Part shown: piece by piece, positions 12,111 to 23,269 of the stretch
Layout of the letters: each line of letters begins with the position of its first letter
Position numbering within the stretch: position 1 is the stretch's first letter
Assembly: GCF_045679555.1 (NCBI RefSeq)
Contig: NC_092090.1
Coordinates: forward strand, 34,754,309-34,818,308
Length of the DNA: 64,000 bases
From: Salvelinus alpinus
Lineage: Eukaryota > Chordata > Actinopteri > Salmoniformes > Salmonidae
Direction of reading: 5' to 3'
Notes under the pieces: generated by a model
What the model was told of the DNA's origin: nothing
Seen by the model: the letters and a program-made list of their open reading frames with translations, nothing else
The model's database searches: none
Made by a program: the position numbers and the translations under genes

Positions 12111-12585
12111 AATGTATTAAAATCAAAATATATAGCCCCACGTTTGTATCACAACAATTCTTTTGTTAACCGCTCAACATAGAATAGCCGCACGTGCGCA
12201 CTCCCTCATAAATCGTTTGGAGAAAATATCCTTTCTATTTTGATTCAGCTATGAACTAGTGTAGCCCACAGCCATATGGCATAGCTAGATCAGGGCCTAA
12301 CATAAGGACAACTCATAGTATGCTATTCTGTTCTTCTGAAATAGACTACATTTTCTTCATATCATGTTTCTTTAGACCTTTCTAAAATAAATAATGGATT
12401 TATTGTGATGGTGTAGGCTATATTACATGGATTTATTAGACTTTTTAAAATGTAGATGTTCCTAAGGTCTGTATCAGTGGCTTGGACGCTATGCGTGGAA
12501 GCCAGGAGATGCTACACGTGTTTATGTTAATTAACAATCAATTACCGTGAGAGCAGCAGTTATTTGCTTGACAATCACAGCCCTA

Positions 12586-15500
12586 GTCCAAACCAACAAA
12601 TCCACTCTAGGCAACATTACAGGACTTGCCGTTTGAACACATGCAGGTGTAGATGGAACTTGTGGAAATCCTAGATGTCGCTGTTGAAGGATTGATCATT
12701 GGCTCAAGTTGCTTGTGGAATGTATAAAAATTAAATCAGGATCTAATCCACAGAACCTGACAGAAACCTACACCCTTCATTACCAAGAGACTACCACTAT
12801 AATGTCATCTCTCCAACTATGGCATCAGGATTCAACGTAAATGCCATGGTGGATATTAAAATGAGTGGACGGCCGTGTATAAAATCATAGAACAGCACAT
12901 TGAGCCAGCGACAGTAAGTGAGTGGGTGGAGCTGGGGGGTTAACGGCTTGCCTGCCAGCGCGAGACCTCTCATCTCATCAATAAATCGTCAGTCCTTCTG
13001 CCTCGACGTCGCTCTGCACCCCACCTCCCGCCTCCCACGCTTCCTGTTCCCTGGCCTTACTAAATTACCCCTAAGCACCAAGGCCACAGAACGGTAGACT
13101 ACACAGACACAGCAGCAGTAACCCTTTCTACACCACAGGTCTAGTCTGAAAGGAAGAGAGAAAGCCTTGTATTTGTGACTGCTGTGTACTTTAAGTACCA
13201 GGGCCTCTGTACCGGCAAGACAATTATCCTGACAAGCTCTCAACATTTTGCATGACACACATCAAAAGACCGCAATGTCAAACTCTGGAGGAGAGGATCA
13301 TGACAAAATAACACCATGAAATCAGAAAACAAGGACACACTCAAATCCCCATTTCCATACAATCAGAACACATCGTGCAAAGCTGAGAAAATCCCCCTTT
13401 CAAGAGTTTAGCACTGTCTGTACATGTCCAGGATATACCTCAAGTTTCAGCTTGGAGCAAAACCAGCTTACGGGCCAAGAAATGTGCCGACGCATGTACT
13501 ACTAGCCTAGCTCTCATAGCCCTGAGTCAGTTTCCCCCCATATGAAAAAGCTATTGGAAACCACTCTGCATAGCACTCTTCCTTTCTCTCCCCTGTAAGT
13601 GGTCCAATAAATAAAGCCACAGGTAGGGATGTACTGTGAGGAAACACCCAGCAATGTGCAGGTATCCCAGTCTGACATATCGCCATGCCAGCAATATCTC
13701 TGGCTGTAAAACAGTGCCCTCCTCCTCCATAGAGCTGAGTGGGTAGTAGTGAGCCACGCCATTGTGTGGGTGTGTAGTGAGTAATTGGATTAATAACCCA
13801 CAGTAGGAACCACAACACATCTGGTTGGCATGGGACGCTCTTGTGCCAGCATTAGGAAACTTTTCCCAGCAGCACTGAGTGAGTGATTGAGCATGTTCCA
13901 GATGGAGATTTATGAGCAGTAGGTGAAAGCAGGTGCCAGCTAGGATGGTGGAAAAAGCCAACGTTTCTGCTGCATTCACAATGTCCACTAGATAACTAGG
14001 TGGGTATGACTGGGAAGTGAGGATGAAAACTATACGGAAAGACACACCATACAGTGAGGTTGCTTTGGTTGACACAGAGTGTCGTAAATTCACCACAGAG
14101 ACTCAAACTTTTTCACACCTGAGGGAACAGTTCTGTCATGTTCCTCAGGCCTGGGGGCTCGGTTTCCCCTCACCTGAGGTGATGTGCTTTGGCCCTGTAG
14201 CAGCCCAGGGTTCAGGGTGGTGGTGGGTACTGGTCACGTCTGCCTGTGTTTGCTCATCACAGCCCAGTCATGCCTGTTGTTTGCACAATGCCTCCCACAC
14301 ACTGTGGGAAAAATCTCATATGACTGACGGATTGGGCTGGGAAGGATGGGCCCCTGTGTGTGATGGTTGGGGGTGTTGTGTGTGTGTGAGAGTGTGTCTG
14401 CCCACACACTCAGGGAGTGTCACGTCTATTACTGGAGGCATTGAGAAATGGCCTGAAGAGTACAGCCCTGCAGTATAGACCCAGCCTTCTCTGTCTGCAT
14501 GGCCCTGACTGCAAGTCTCAACAAATACAACAATGTAACAGAGAGGAAAGGAGAGAGGAAAAGAGAGAGGAAGGGAGTGGAAGAGAGAGAATCCGCAATT
14601 CCATCTTCCGGCTGCCCCATCTGTAATTAGCTGGTGCTGGGGTACGTGAAGAATGGCCCAGCTGACAGCTTAGAACGCCTGTGTGTGTGTGTGTGACTGT
14701 GGGGTCTGCTGCACGGCTTGCCCATCCACTCACACCCGAGCACACACACGAGCACACAGGCCCAACATAAATAAGCGTGGCTGAACAGCCAGGAAACACC
14801 AGCACATTCCTACCAGTCAACGTCTCAGAGAGCCACACACTGCAAACACACGCCTCTGCAGACGCAACACACTGCAAACACACACAGAGACAATGTGATA
14901 CACAGTATCTCTGCAGACTTCCGCAGGCCCTGCTGTAAGCCAAGCCAGTAAAAACAGAGAGGAGATTGTGGCTCAGGCTTTACAGGTTAGTAAGCCGTGA
15001 CAAGCACCTCCAGCAGGTTCATAAATCAGATGGGGAGACTCCAGGGAGAGGGCTGGATTACACCTTACACACACACAGTCAGCGTAACAGTTAGAAAAAT
15101 GTCTGTGTAATAACCAACTCTTTACCAAGGCCGCACATCATACATTTCACACGGTGTGTGTGTTGCGCAAGTCAAACATAAGGATTATGGCATTACAAAT
15201 CCAGGAACTACTATTTCTTATTAGCCCACTTCAAAATTAGTCATCACCATTTTACCCACAAACTAAAGACAATCTACTAAAACAAGGACTGTAATAATGT
15301 ACACTCACTCCTACAGTGGTTATAACAAACAATCACTTGAGGCAAACAAATGACTTTGCTCAGTGTTTTAGGCTACGCAATTATCAATCTGATTCCTAAA
15401 TGCTAAACATCAACAACTCATGAGGCCATTAAAATGAACACATTCTTTTGTTCTCGCCGTCTGTTGAAGACCATAGAGGTTAACACTACTTATCCTGCAG

Positions 15501-15878
15501 CAGAAATACAGCCATTTAAAATAATAGGCCTGACAAAGGGAGCCAGAGAGAGAGAGAGAGTGCGCATATGAAGAAAATGTTTCAATGAAAGCAGAGTTAA
15601 GTTAGCAATACAATGTAAAGGGCTTAGAGTTAACTGCAGACACACAGAGCACAGAAACCAGGGCACAAGCTAGCATCAGAGGTGGCATGGAAACATTCAA
15701 ACCACCACACGCTCATGGCTGCCATGGTCTTCCTGGTGCGACAGTTTCCTGTCATCTTGTGGTTATAAGAAGGTACCGAAAAAAAACATTCAGAACAGTC
15801 TAGTGTTGGGCAAACACGCCGTAACAAACACACACTAGCATCTCAAAGCGAGGAAGACTTTAACAGGTATAGTTGGAG
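12586..15878. other. No gene recognised
   Basis: Unique-looking sequence with small GT, GA and CA tracts. Two longer minus open frames (around 13551-14096 and 14518-14943) and one plus frame (14017-14478) have no domain, no family motif and no splice context I can support. Intron 2 of the adaptor gene is the simplest reading. Confidence 0.45.
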
Positions 15879-16555
15879 ATGGCAGAGTTTGTCAGTGCAG
15901 GGAATGATGAATCCGATGGTGAACTCAATGAGGCATATGAAAGCCGTTCTTGAACGGGTGAGAATGGATGTACACATGAAGACCAGAACTGCAGAAAACA
16001 ACCAGGTGATGTCTACCACCCCAGGGAGAAGACGACTGTACAGACTGGCTGCTTTGTTTCAATATCACCCTGCGTCTCCTCTACAGAGACTCTTCAGAGA
16101 CTAGCTACATCAACAGGACCAAAGTAAAAGACCAGTTACAGGTTGAGAGAGATGGTCTTCAGACAGAGCTCCCTGTACTGGAGCTGAACAAGCCTGGGAT
16201 GGAGGCGTTTTAAATCCAGTTTGTACTACATCTCTACTGAGAAGAGAAACTGGGAGGAGAGCAGACAGGACTGTGAGGAGAGGAGCTGAGCTGGTGGTCA
16301 TAAAACAGCAGAGAGGAACAGGTATTTGTCAACGGATTCTGGGAAGTCTGGATTGGTCTGACGGACAGAGATGAAGAGGGGGTCTGGAATTGGGTGGATG
16401 GCACATCGCTTACCACTGGGTACTGGGCAAGTCGACAGCCTAATAGTCATCTAAGACTGCGCTGAGCAATGGCCATGTCCTTCTTCTGTAGAAAAAGCTG
16501 GCATGATGCACCATGCAGCGAAGTGCATTTCTGGTCCTGTGAGAAATCGACGTAA
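15879..16555 (+). pseudogene. Intronless C-type lectin (CD209/CLEC-like) pseudogene
   Basis: Degenerate copy of a type II membrane C-type lectin mRNA. It starts ATG with MAEFVSAGNDESDGELNEAY, a cytoplasmic tail typical of fish CD209-like lectins, then hits TGA at about 15951. A membrane-segment remnant (LYRLAAL), a coiled-coil stalk piece (KVKDQLQVERDGLQTEL) and a lectin domain follow: LYYISTEKRNWEESRQDC, AELVVIKQQ, the WIGL motif in VWIGLTDRDEEGVWNW, YWASRQPN, and the end WHDAPCSEVHFWSCEK up to TAA at 16553. Tail, stalk and lectin parts run on without introns although such genes are multi-exon, so this is probably a retrocopy. Frameshifts occur around 15960-16020, 16200 and 16315, and part of the Ca-binding loop is missing. 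AATAAA lies at 16769. It lies antisense to the host adaptor gene. Exact paralogue not determined. Confidence 0.82.
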
Positions 16556-16768
16556 CTAAAACTTGAAACCCAACTAAAGTTAAACTCAGGTCAACTACTC
16601 TCGACCAGGACGTCATTAACGAAGACATCAGTGCTAGTGCTTAATTACACAAATTAATAATACAAATGAATTGTGCTTAAACATGCTCTGTCGTGTTCAT
16701 TTACGGTAATGTTTATGTTCTCCTTTTGTAGTAATTGTTTGTCAAAACTGTCATTTTCAAGTTGAATG

Positions 16769-16774
16769 AATAAA
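16769..16774 (+). terminator. AATAAA polyadenylation signal of the lectin retrocopy
   Basis: AATAAA about 215 bases after the lectin stop; a second AATAAA occurs near 16800. No long A tail is left, as expected for an old retrocopy. Confidence 0.5.
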
Positions 16775-17119
16775 ATGTACAACTCAGATGTATCTCAGAC
16801 AATAAAAGTTTCTTTAAAAGTTTGTTCCTGTGAGTCTGTGTGCCTGTGAGTGTGTCTGGTGTGTGAAGAGACTCCGGGTTTGAGTGGCACAGACAAATTC
16901 AATCTATGGAGAAACCTGAGACTGCAGAGAGGCTGGTGTCGACAAGCAGAGACAGGAGGGGGAGAGCAATCAACCAATACTAATAGAAATGAATCTGATT
17001 TATCAATGATCCAGTGTCTCTAATGTGTATTAGATACACATTTTATATGAAACTACGATTCACACGCCTCTGAAGGTTTAAACATTAGTCGCTTTTATGT
17101 GAAGAAAAGCCCAATGCTC

Positions 17120-17394
17120 GTCACGTATGCTCCCTCTCCGGCCTCTAGGTCACCAGGCTGCTCGTTAGGGCGCACACCTGTCACCAGCGTTACACGCATA
17201 ATGACACTCAACTGGACTCCATCATCTCCTTGATTACCTGCCCTTTATATGTCACTCCCTTTGGTTTCTTCCCCAGTCGTCATTGTTTCTGTTTCATGTC
17301 GGGGCGCTGTTTGTGTTTCTTGTTTTGTTCATTTATTTATTAAATGTATTCACTCTCTGAGCTTGCTTCCTGACACTCAGCGTACATCGTTACA
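17120..17394 (+). mobile_element. Probable solo LTR flanked by GCTC
   Basis: A 275-bp block with near-inverted ends (GTCACG at the left and CGTTACA at the right; the expected initial T of TG is absent or mutated) flanked on both sides by GCTC (17116-17119 and 17395-17398). In plus orientation it has a TATA-like CTTTATATG near 17243 and an ATTAAA polyadenylation-like signal near 17339, the order expected within an LTR. No internal retroelement sequence accompanies it. It could instead be a small non-autonomous DNA element. Confidence 0.55.
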
Positions 17395-17944
17395 GCTCTT
17401 CAACAGTCTATAGAAATGTGGTCGGTGTGAATTAAAAACGTGCTCTGACAGAAAATCATAAATAGGAGAACTCCAGTTGTTGTTTTGGCTATTTCAGCCA
17501 ATCGATGCACATCAGTGAAGTCCATTACCAGTGGACTGAGCCTGTACAGCATCACAGATACAACAGCTTCTCCTTAGCTAGCATTCAGATCAGAGCTGGG
17601 AGATGACAGAGAGAAAGTCAGGCTCTGCTGTTGTTAACAATGCAGAGGTTCACACTGCCAGGGAAAACCTATTTCAGTCTGGACACACACAGAGAGACAC
17701 AGAGAGAGACAATTTCTGACCAGGCCTCACTCCAGTAAATCCCTCCACTGCCATACTTTAGAGGTCTGGGCAGTGGCTCGTCTCCCTCTCCCTCTCTCGC
17801 CACAGAATTGTAGAACTGTAGCCTGACAAATATGCTCAACACTGCCAGTGCCAGAGCCTTGGCAGGACATTGGTCAATCAGGGGGAACACAATAATTACA
17901 CTGTCACAGTATAGAATACAAGGAATGGGGCCAATACAGCCATC

Positions 17945-17946
<2 letters not shown>

Positions 17947-17993
<47 letters not shown>
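17947..17993. repeat. (GT)23 microsatellite
   Basis: Uninterrupted GT run of about 47 bases. Confidence 0.97.
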
Positions 17994-17995
<2 letters not shown>

Positions 17996-19935
17996 AATCA
18001 AAGTGTACTATTTGACACTTGCTTGATGAAACAATCAGCGTGAATCTGTCCTTCAGTGCTCTGCTAGTTTACTGTGGTCGTCAACAGGATGGCAGAAGTG
18101 GGCTGAATAAATCCACTGAACAGCACCATTTCAAATGCTCCCTGACAGCTCAGTCAACACAACAGCAAAACTAGAATTGGCAATCAATAGAATAAACTAC
18201 AAGGAATATGCCCGAGTCTCTGAACACAGCAGAAATAGACATGACCGTCAGTAAAACTATATGATCCTTACAGACAGGGAGCTTTATTACTCAAGTGATA
18301 CTTTCTCATGATGAATGAGAAAATATAAAATGGTGGACTAGTAAAATGTACATTGAAAGGATCTCCAATCTTATGCAGATCTAATGATGTACACAGACAT
18401 GCGTTATACACCGAGGATATTCATACAGATATTTACTGATGTAAAGTTTATTCACGCTGCGTTATTACGTCTTACTATGTGATTGCTCGCAATCCACATT
18501 CCTATCAACCTTGCTGTTTGGCAATAAAAGGTTTCTGATTCAAATGCAACAAAAAAAGGAATTTATAGCTGAACCCTGTCAGGGTTATGACCCTGTTTTA
18601 TTATGGTCCTCTAAGCGTCATCCACATGGGTAGGAAAGACCATAAATCAGACGTCTCTGGTCACATTAAACCTTAATATTCAGCAGTGAGAGAAAAGGCC
18701 AGTGCTCTAGCTTGTCGTCAAGGTATGGATCAGAAGAGAAGAGTGATGGCGACAGTAAAGCCATTACACTGTGGAGAGAGGGCGGCTGAGGGGAGGGGGA
18801 TGAAGATGGAAGCCAACATGAGAGAGGTCAGGACCTTCTAATCTCTTATAGAATAAAATAAACGCCCCGTCTTCTGAGCCTTGACATCCCTAATGGAACA
18901 TACCACAGGTGACTGGTCCAAAGTTCATTTAGTGAGGGAATATGCTAACCGCAAGATTCTCCTTTAAATATCTTGGAATTCTGTGCTTGTTTTCTATATT
19001 CTTTGTTGATGTTGTTCTGTCTTCGCACACTGCATAATTACGTTCATTTTGACAAAGTTGTGGTGAGTAGGGTTTTTGCTGAATCCTAGCATTAGCAGAC
19101 TATTGTTGTCTCAAATCCATGTCTTCCTTTACAGCAGTACGGTTGTCACCAAACATGACTAGCTCAAAGAATAAATGAAATCTAAAGGTCTGTCTTTCTG
19201 AAGATGTATTTAACTGGGGAGGTTGTTTTCACATTACCTATCTGCTAGTAAAATGTATTCTCTGTCTATTTAAAGAGCAAAACAACTGCTTTCAATTTTA
19301 TTTCTGATACCCGGCTCTCCACAGAGATCATTTGTGGTCTACCGCATCCGTCATGTAGCACGCCATGTGGCCATCTGACCAAGTTAATTAGTGGCAAGCC
19401 AACAAACATAAGGTCAAGTGACATAAGGTCAAGTGACATACTAATTAATTGTCAACAAAGAAGCAGCTTCCATATGCAGACATAATGAAGGCTAAGATGC
19501 ATTACTAGACATAACCTGTTATTCCACAGAGAGGCTGAGGTTGAATGGGAGGCTAATCCAAGATATCAGACAGTTGACCAACAAATAAGGTCTGGCAGTA
19601 GTCATAAAAACACCACACTAAACCCAACCAGAGAGGTGAGTTAGCGTGAGTTAGTAAGAGGTAGCATTGCTTTGCTCTGCCTTGCATATTACCTCAGAGA
19701 GGGACGCCTCTGCCCTCGGGCTCAGCTGGCTCTGGCTGACAGCACCCGGTTAGAGCCCCCACCCAGGGTTACGGGAAAATTTAGGGTAGACTGGGATCTC
19801 TGACGGGCAGGAAGTCGATCCAATTACAAAGCCACAAGTCCTCAACGGCTGACCAGACGGATGCAGGAATCCCATCACCCAAACGTCTGGAAAGACGAAT
19901 GAAGGTGGCAACTGATAACTGACGAAATTGTATGC

Positions 19936-19982
19936 ACTCACTACGGACAAGAGCGTCTGCTAAATGACTAAAATGTCAAATG
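19936..19982 (+). mobile_element. 3' tail fragment of an HpaI-like SINE
   Basis: Contains AAGAGCGTCTGCTAAATGAC followed by TAAAATGTCAAATGTAATG, matching the tail of the SINE at 4279-4519. No tRNA-like head is evident upstream. It lies about 50 bases beyond the splice donor of the adaptor exon 2. Confidence 0.6.
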
Positions 19983-20032
19983 TAATGTGCCGAGGTTTGA
20001 AGAGCCCAGGGGAGAACAGAGTATTGATCTAC

Positions 20033-20174
20033 CTGCCATCATCTTCTGGGCCTCATAGGGCTCCATGTAGCCATCGTTCTCTGTGCTGGCCTGGGTCACC
20101 TTCTCCGTGGTGGCCTGGGTCCCCCCGTCCTGCTCCGCATCAAACGGGTCTGCATAGTCATCCAGGATAATGAG
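20033..20174 (-). CDS. SHB/SHF-family SH2 adaptor, coding exon 2
   Basis: Internal exon of the adaptor gene whose first coding exon is at 43358-43789. It encodes LIILDDYADPFDAEQDGG, a linker, then GYMEPYEAQKMMA. These two tyrosine motifs (DDYxDPFDA and YMEPYEAQ) are hallmarks of SHB, SHD, SHE and SHF, cytoplasmic adaptors that link activated receptor tyrosine kinases to downstream signalling through phosphotyrosine sites and a C-terminal SH2 domain. The acceptor is a pyrimidine tract ending CCCCCCAG just above 20174; the donor is GCAG/GTAGAT below 20033. Exon 1 ends in phase 0 and this exon opens in phase 0, so the join is in frame. It ends in phase 1 (142 bases). The SH2 exons are not in the window. 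Confidence 0.88.
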
Positions 20175-21069
20175 CTGGGGGGTAGGGAGAGAGAGAGAGC
20201 GAGAGAGAGAGGGAGGGAATGAGAGTAGGTGAGAAAAGATTAGAATACATTTTACTGCTCTGTTTAAAACCACAACACATTCCGGAACCCAGGGAGTTAC
20301 ATTGCAGAGGCAGGAGACGAGGAGAAAATGTAACTGGAACCTTAGGAGAGGAGGTGACAGTATTAGTGATAGTACCAGTCTGGGCTCTGCAGGAACATGT
20401 GATCTCCACACGTCACAACACCCAGACAGAAAAGAAAAAGAAAGACATAAATAACAGCATCTTTCTCCGTGTGCCTCAGTTCCACCATCTCCTCTTTAGA
20501 CTTCATGCTCCCTGCTACGTCTAATTATACCGTGGTACTCTGACAGTGCCTGCTTTTCAAAGAGCGGGGAGAAAAAGAGGACAGCCCACAACTGGTAAAC
20601 TGTCTTAAAGAGAAACAATTCTGCAGATTTACAGGGATTTGGCAGCGAGCCATGGCTAATTGCAGTCTTGCTCTCTTTACTAAGAATGTTTTGCAGAAGC
20701 TGACAATTAAGTGGACATCCTGTCCTGAGCCCCAGAAATACAGCCAACTCTTAGGGTATCAAATTGACCGTCCACACACAGTCTCAGCATCTCTGGCCAG
20801 GGCAATACAGAATTCTCTTCCAGATAAAGTAAATATTTCAAGTTCTCTTCCTTCTGCCATGTTGGACAGGGACTCCAAAGAGAAAAGCTGACTAGAGGGG
20901 GTTTGGACTGGCTACTACCAGTACCAGGAGGTGAACATACATGGGCTATCTTCAGTTGGGACTCTAGAGAATCAATAGTGGTGCCAGTCTGTTCACCCAG
21001 CGGGCAGACAGACGGACTGGAGGAGTGTGGGGGGGGGTCCAAAATCTGGGAAACAACTCAATGGAGACC

Positions 21070-21200
21070 TACAACACACACACACACACAAAATGTGCAG
21101 ACAAGCATACTGTACACTGACAAGCACACACAGGACACATTCGCACAGACAATCACACACATGCAGTGAAGTACACACACGCAGACACACACACACAGGA
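21070..21200. repeat. CA-rich simple-repeat region
   Basis: Several short (CA)n runs (about 21072-21089 and 21174-21199) separated by CACA-rich sequence. Confidence 0.85.
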
Positions 21201-21712
21201 AAGGAGTCGATTGGCACTACACCCCATGAGTCATACTTTAGCAGGAAGGGGTTTGGTGTCATCCTACATAAGCTCTTCAGTCATCTAGTGGACAGAGCTG
21301 GGCAATCCTAGGGTGAACTGGAATAATGCATGCCATGGCTGTACCGCCAACCAACCAACTGTCCTTAAAAACAACCACAGCCCTTCCTCCACACCCTTCT
21401 CAGAAATACAGCCCACAGGGGAGGACACCTGCCAAGCCTCCCAGGCGGGGACTTTAAGGGGGAACCGAGGAATCCAGTACAGTACGATCCATATCTAAAG
21501 CATTTCCCCAACTCCAGGCTTTCACACCACCTGGGAAAGCACCGTCCTTCTCCTTCTGATCCAGTTTTGATTTCACTGAACAAGACACGATATACAAAAC
21601 TGAAACCTTTCAAAGTGCATAGCAGTAAAGAGTGAAAAGTTCACCTTGGATGATGCGAATGCTGCGTAGGGTAAGAGGAGTGGATGATTTTACAGGAGGA
21701 AGGTGGCATATA

Positions 21713-23269
21713 CAGTCGTGGCCAAAAGTTGAGAATGACACAAATATACATTTTCACAAAGTCTGCTGCCTCAGTTTGTAATGGCAATTTGCATATACTC
21801 CAGAATGCTATGAAGAGTGATCAGATGAAGTGCAATTAATTGCAAAGTCCCTCTTCGCCATGCAAATGAACCGAATCCCAAAAAAACATTTCCACTGCAT
21901 TTCAGCCCTGCCACAAAAGGACCAGCTGACATGTCAGTGATTCTCTCGTTAACACAGGTGTGAGTGTTGACGAGGACACGGCTGGAGATCACTCTCATGC
22001 TGATTGAGTTTGAATAACACACTGGAAGCTTCAAAAGGAGGGTGGTGCTTGGAATCATTGTTCTTCCTTTGTCAACCATGGTTACCAGCAAGGAAACACA
22101 TGCCGTCATCATTGCTTTGCACAAAAAGGGCTTCACAGGCAAGAATATTTCTGCCAGTAAGATTGCACCTAAATCAACCATTTATCGGATCATCAAGAAC
22201 TGCAAGGAGAGCGGTTCAATTGTTGTGAAGAAGGCTTCAGGGCGCCCAAGAAAGTCCAGCAAGCGCCAGGACCATCTCCTAAATTTGATTCAGCTGCGGG
22301 ATCGGGGCACCACCAGTACAGAGCTTGCTCAGGAATGACAGCAGGCAGGTGTGAGTGCATTTGCACGCACAGTGAGGCGAAGACTTTGAGGATGGCCTGG
22401 TGTAAAGAAGGGCAGCAAAGAAGCCACTTCTCTCCAGGAAAAACATCAGGGACAGACTGATATTCTGCAAAAGGTACAGGGATTGGACTGCTGAGGACTG
22501 GGGTAAAGTCATTTTCTCTGATGAATCCCCTTTCCGATTGTTTGGGGCATCCGGAAAAAAGCTCGTCCGGAGAAGACAAGGTGAGGGCTACCATCAGTCC
22601 TGTGTCATGCCAGCAGTAAAGCATCCTGAGACCATTCATGTGTGGGGTTGCTTCTCAGCCAAGGGAGTGGGCTCACTCACAATTTTGCCTAAGAACACAG
22701 CCATGAATAAAGAATGGCACCAACACATCCTCCGAGAGCAACTTCTCCCAACCATCCAGGAACAGTTTGGTGACGAACAATGCCGTTTCCAGCATGATGG
22801 CACACCTTGCCATAAGGAAAAAGTGATAACTAAGTGGCTCGGGGAACAAAACATTGATATTTTGGGTCCATGGCCAGGAAACTCCCCAGACCTTAATCCC
22901 ATTGAGAACTTGTGGTCAATCCTCAAGACGAGGGTGGACAAACAAAAACCCACAAATTCTAACAAATTCCAAGCATTGATTATGCAAGAATGGGCTGCCA
23001 TCAGTCAGGATGTGGCCCAGAAGTTAATTGACAGCATGCCAGGGCGGATTGCAGAGGTCTTGAAAAAGAAGGGTCAACACTGCAAATATCGACTCTTTTG
23101 CATCAACTTCATGTAATTGTCAATAAAAGCCTTTGACACTTATGAAATGCTTGTAATTATACTTCAGTACTCCATAGTAACATCTGACAAAAATATCCAA
23201 AGACACTGAAGCAGCAAACTTTGTGGAAATTAATATTTGTGTCATTTTCAAAACTTTTGGCCACGACTG
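21713..23269 (+). mobile_element. Tc1/mariner element, CAGTCGTGGCC family, full-length
   Basis: 1557-bp element between TA dinucleotides (21711-21712 and 23270-23271). The ends read CAGTCGTGGCCAAAAGTTGA at the left and CAGTCGTGGCCAAAAGTTTT at the right (minus strand), followed by matching AATGACACAAATAT and CACAAAG segments. This is a different family from the copies at 4895 and 33362. The terminal repeats extend about 50 bases, and the two ends are very similar, so this is a comparatively young insertion. It carries one plus-strand transposase gene with few lesions. Confidence 0.95.
22078..23116 (+). pseudogene. Tc1 transposase, lightly damaged
   Basis: DD34E transposase that would cut and re-insert the element at TA sites. 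The start MVTSKETHAVIIALHKKG lies at the normal position. The helix-turn-helix head with GRPRKS (an AT-hook-like motif) runs to a TGA at 22336 that replaces an expected tryptophan. About 50 bases further on, a 2-base deletion (near 22385) and a TAA (near 22402) follow. From about 22420 to the stop at 23114 the frame is open: FSDESPFRLFG holds the first aspartate, FQHDGTPCH the second, and [12 protein letters not shown] the glutamate, so the full triad survives. Total length is about normal (around 340 residues). Not functional as it stands. Confidence 0.92.

Larger units (their letters stand above)
8622..12585. mobile_element. Large hAT-type element with perfect 8-bp target duplication
   Basis: The left end TAGGGCTGTTACGG and the right end (read on the minus strand TAGGGCTGTGATTG) form short terminal inverted repeats. 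GTCCAAAC flanks both sides perfectly (8614-8621 and 12586-12593); an 8-bp target duplication is diagnostic of the hAT superfamily. Subterminal ACGGT motifs also occur near both ends. I recognise no transposase, so it is non-autonomous. About 3 kb of its 3964-bp span is filled by another non-coding repeat family (9318-12110), inserted later or captured. Confidence 0.85.
17395..20032. other. Intronic sequence with one microsatellite and a SINE tail
   Basis: No gene recognised. A 16-bp direct repeat (AAGGTCAAGTGACATA) occurs twice at about 19411-19442. The (GT)n tract and SINE tail are listed separately. Confidence 0.5.

Noticed and set aside
13551..14096. 181-codon open frame on the minus strand
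   Set aside because: Composition and residue order show no domain, and neighbouring splice signals do not support an exon; length alone is not enough.
14017..14478. 153-codon open frame on the plus strand
   Set aside because: Overlaps low-complexity GTGT sequence and shows no family motif.
1..20032. SH2-domain exons of the adaptor gene
   Set aside because: I looked for YDTPYE, PADEYDQPWEW and SH2 core motifs on the minus strand and found none, so they are presumed to lie outside the window.
22538..23116. Separate 192-codon gene
   Set aside because: It is the catalytic half of the Tc1 transposase; the real start is at 22078 and no independent promoter or start is visible.
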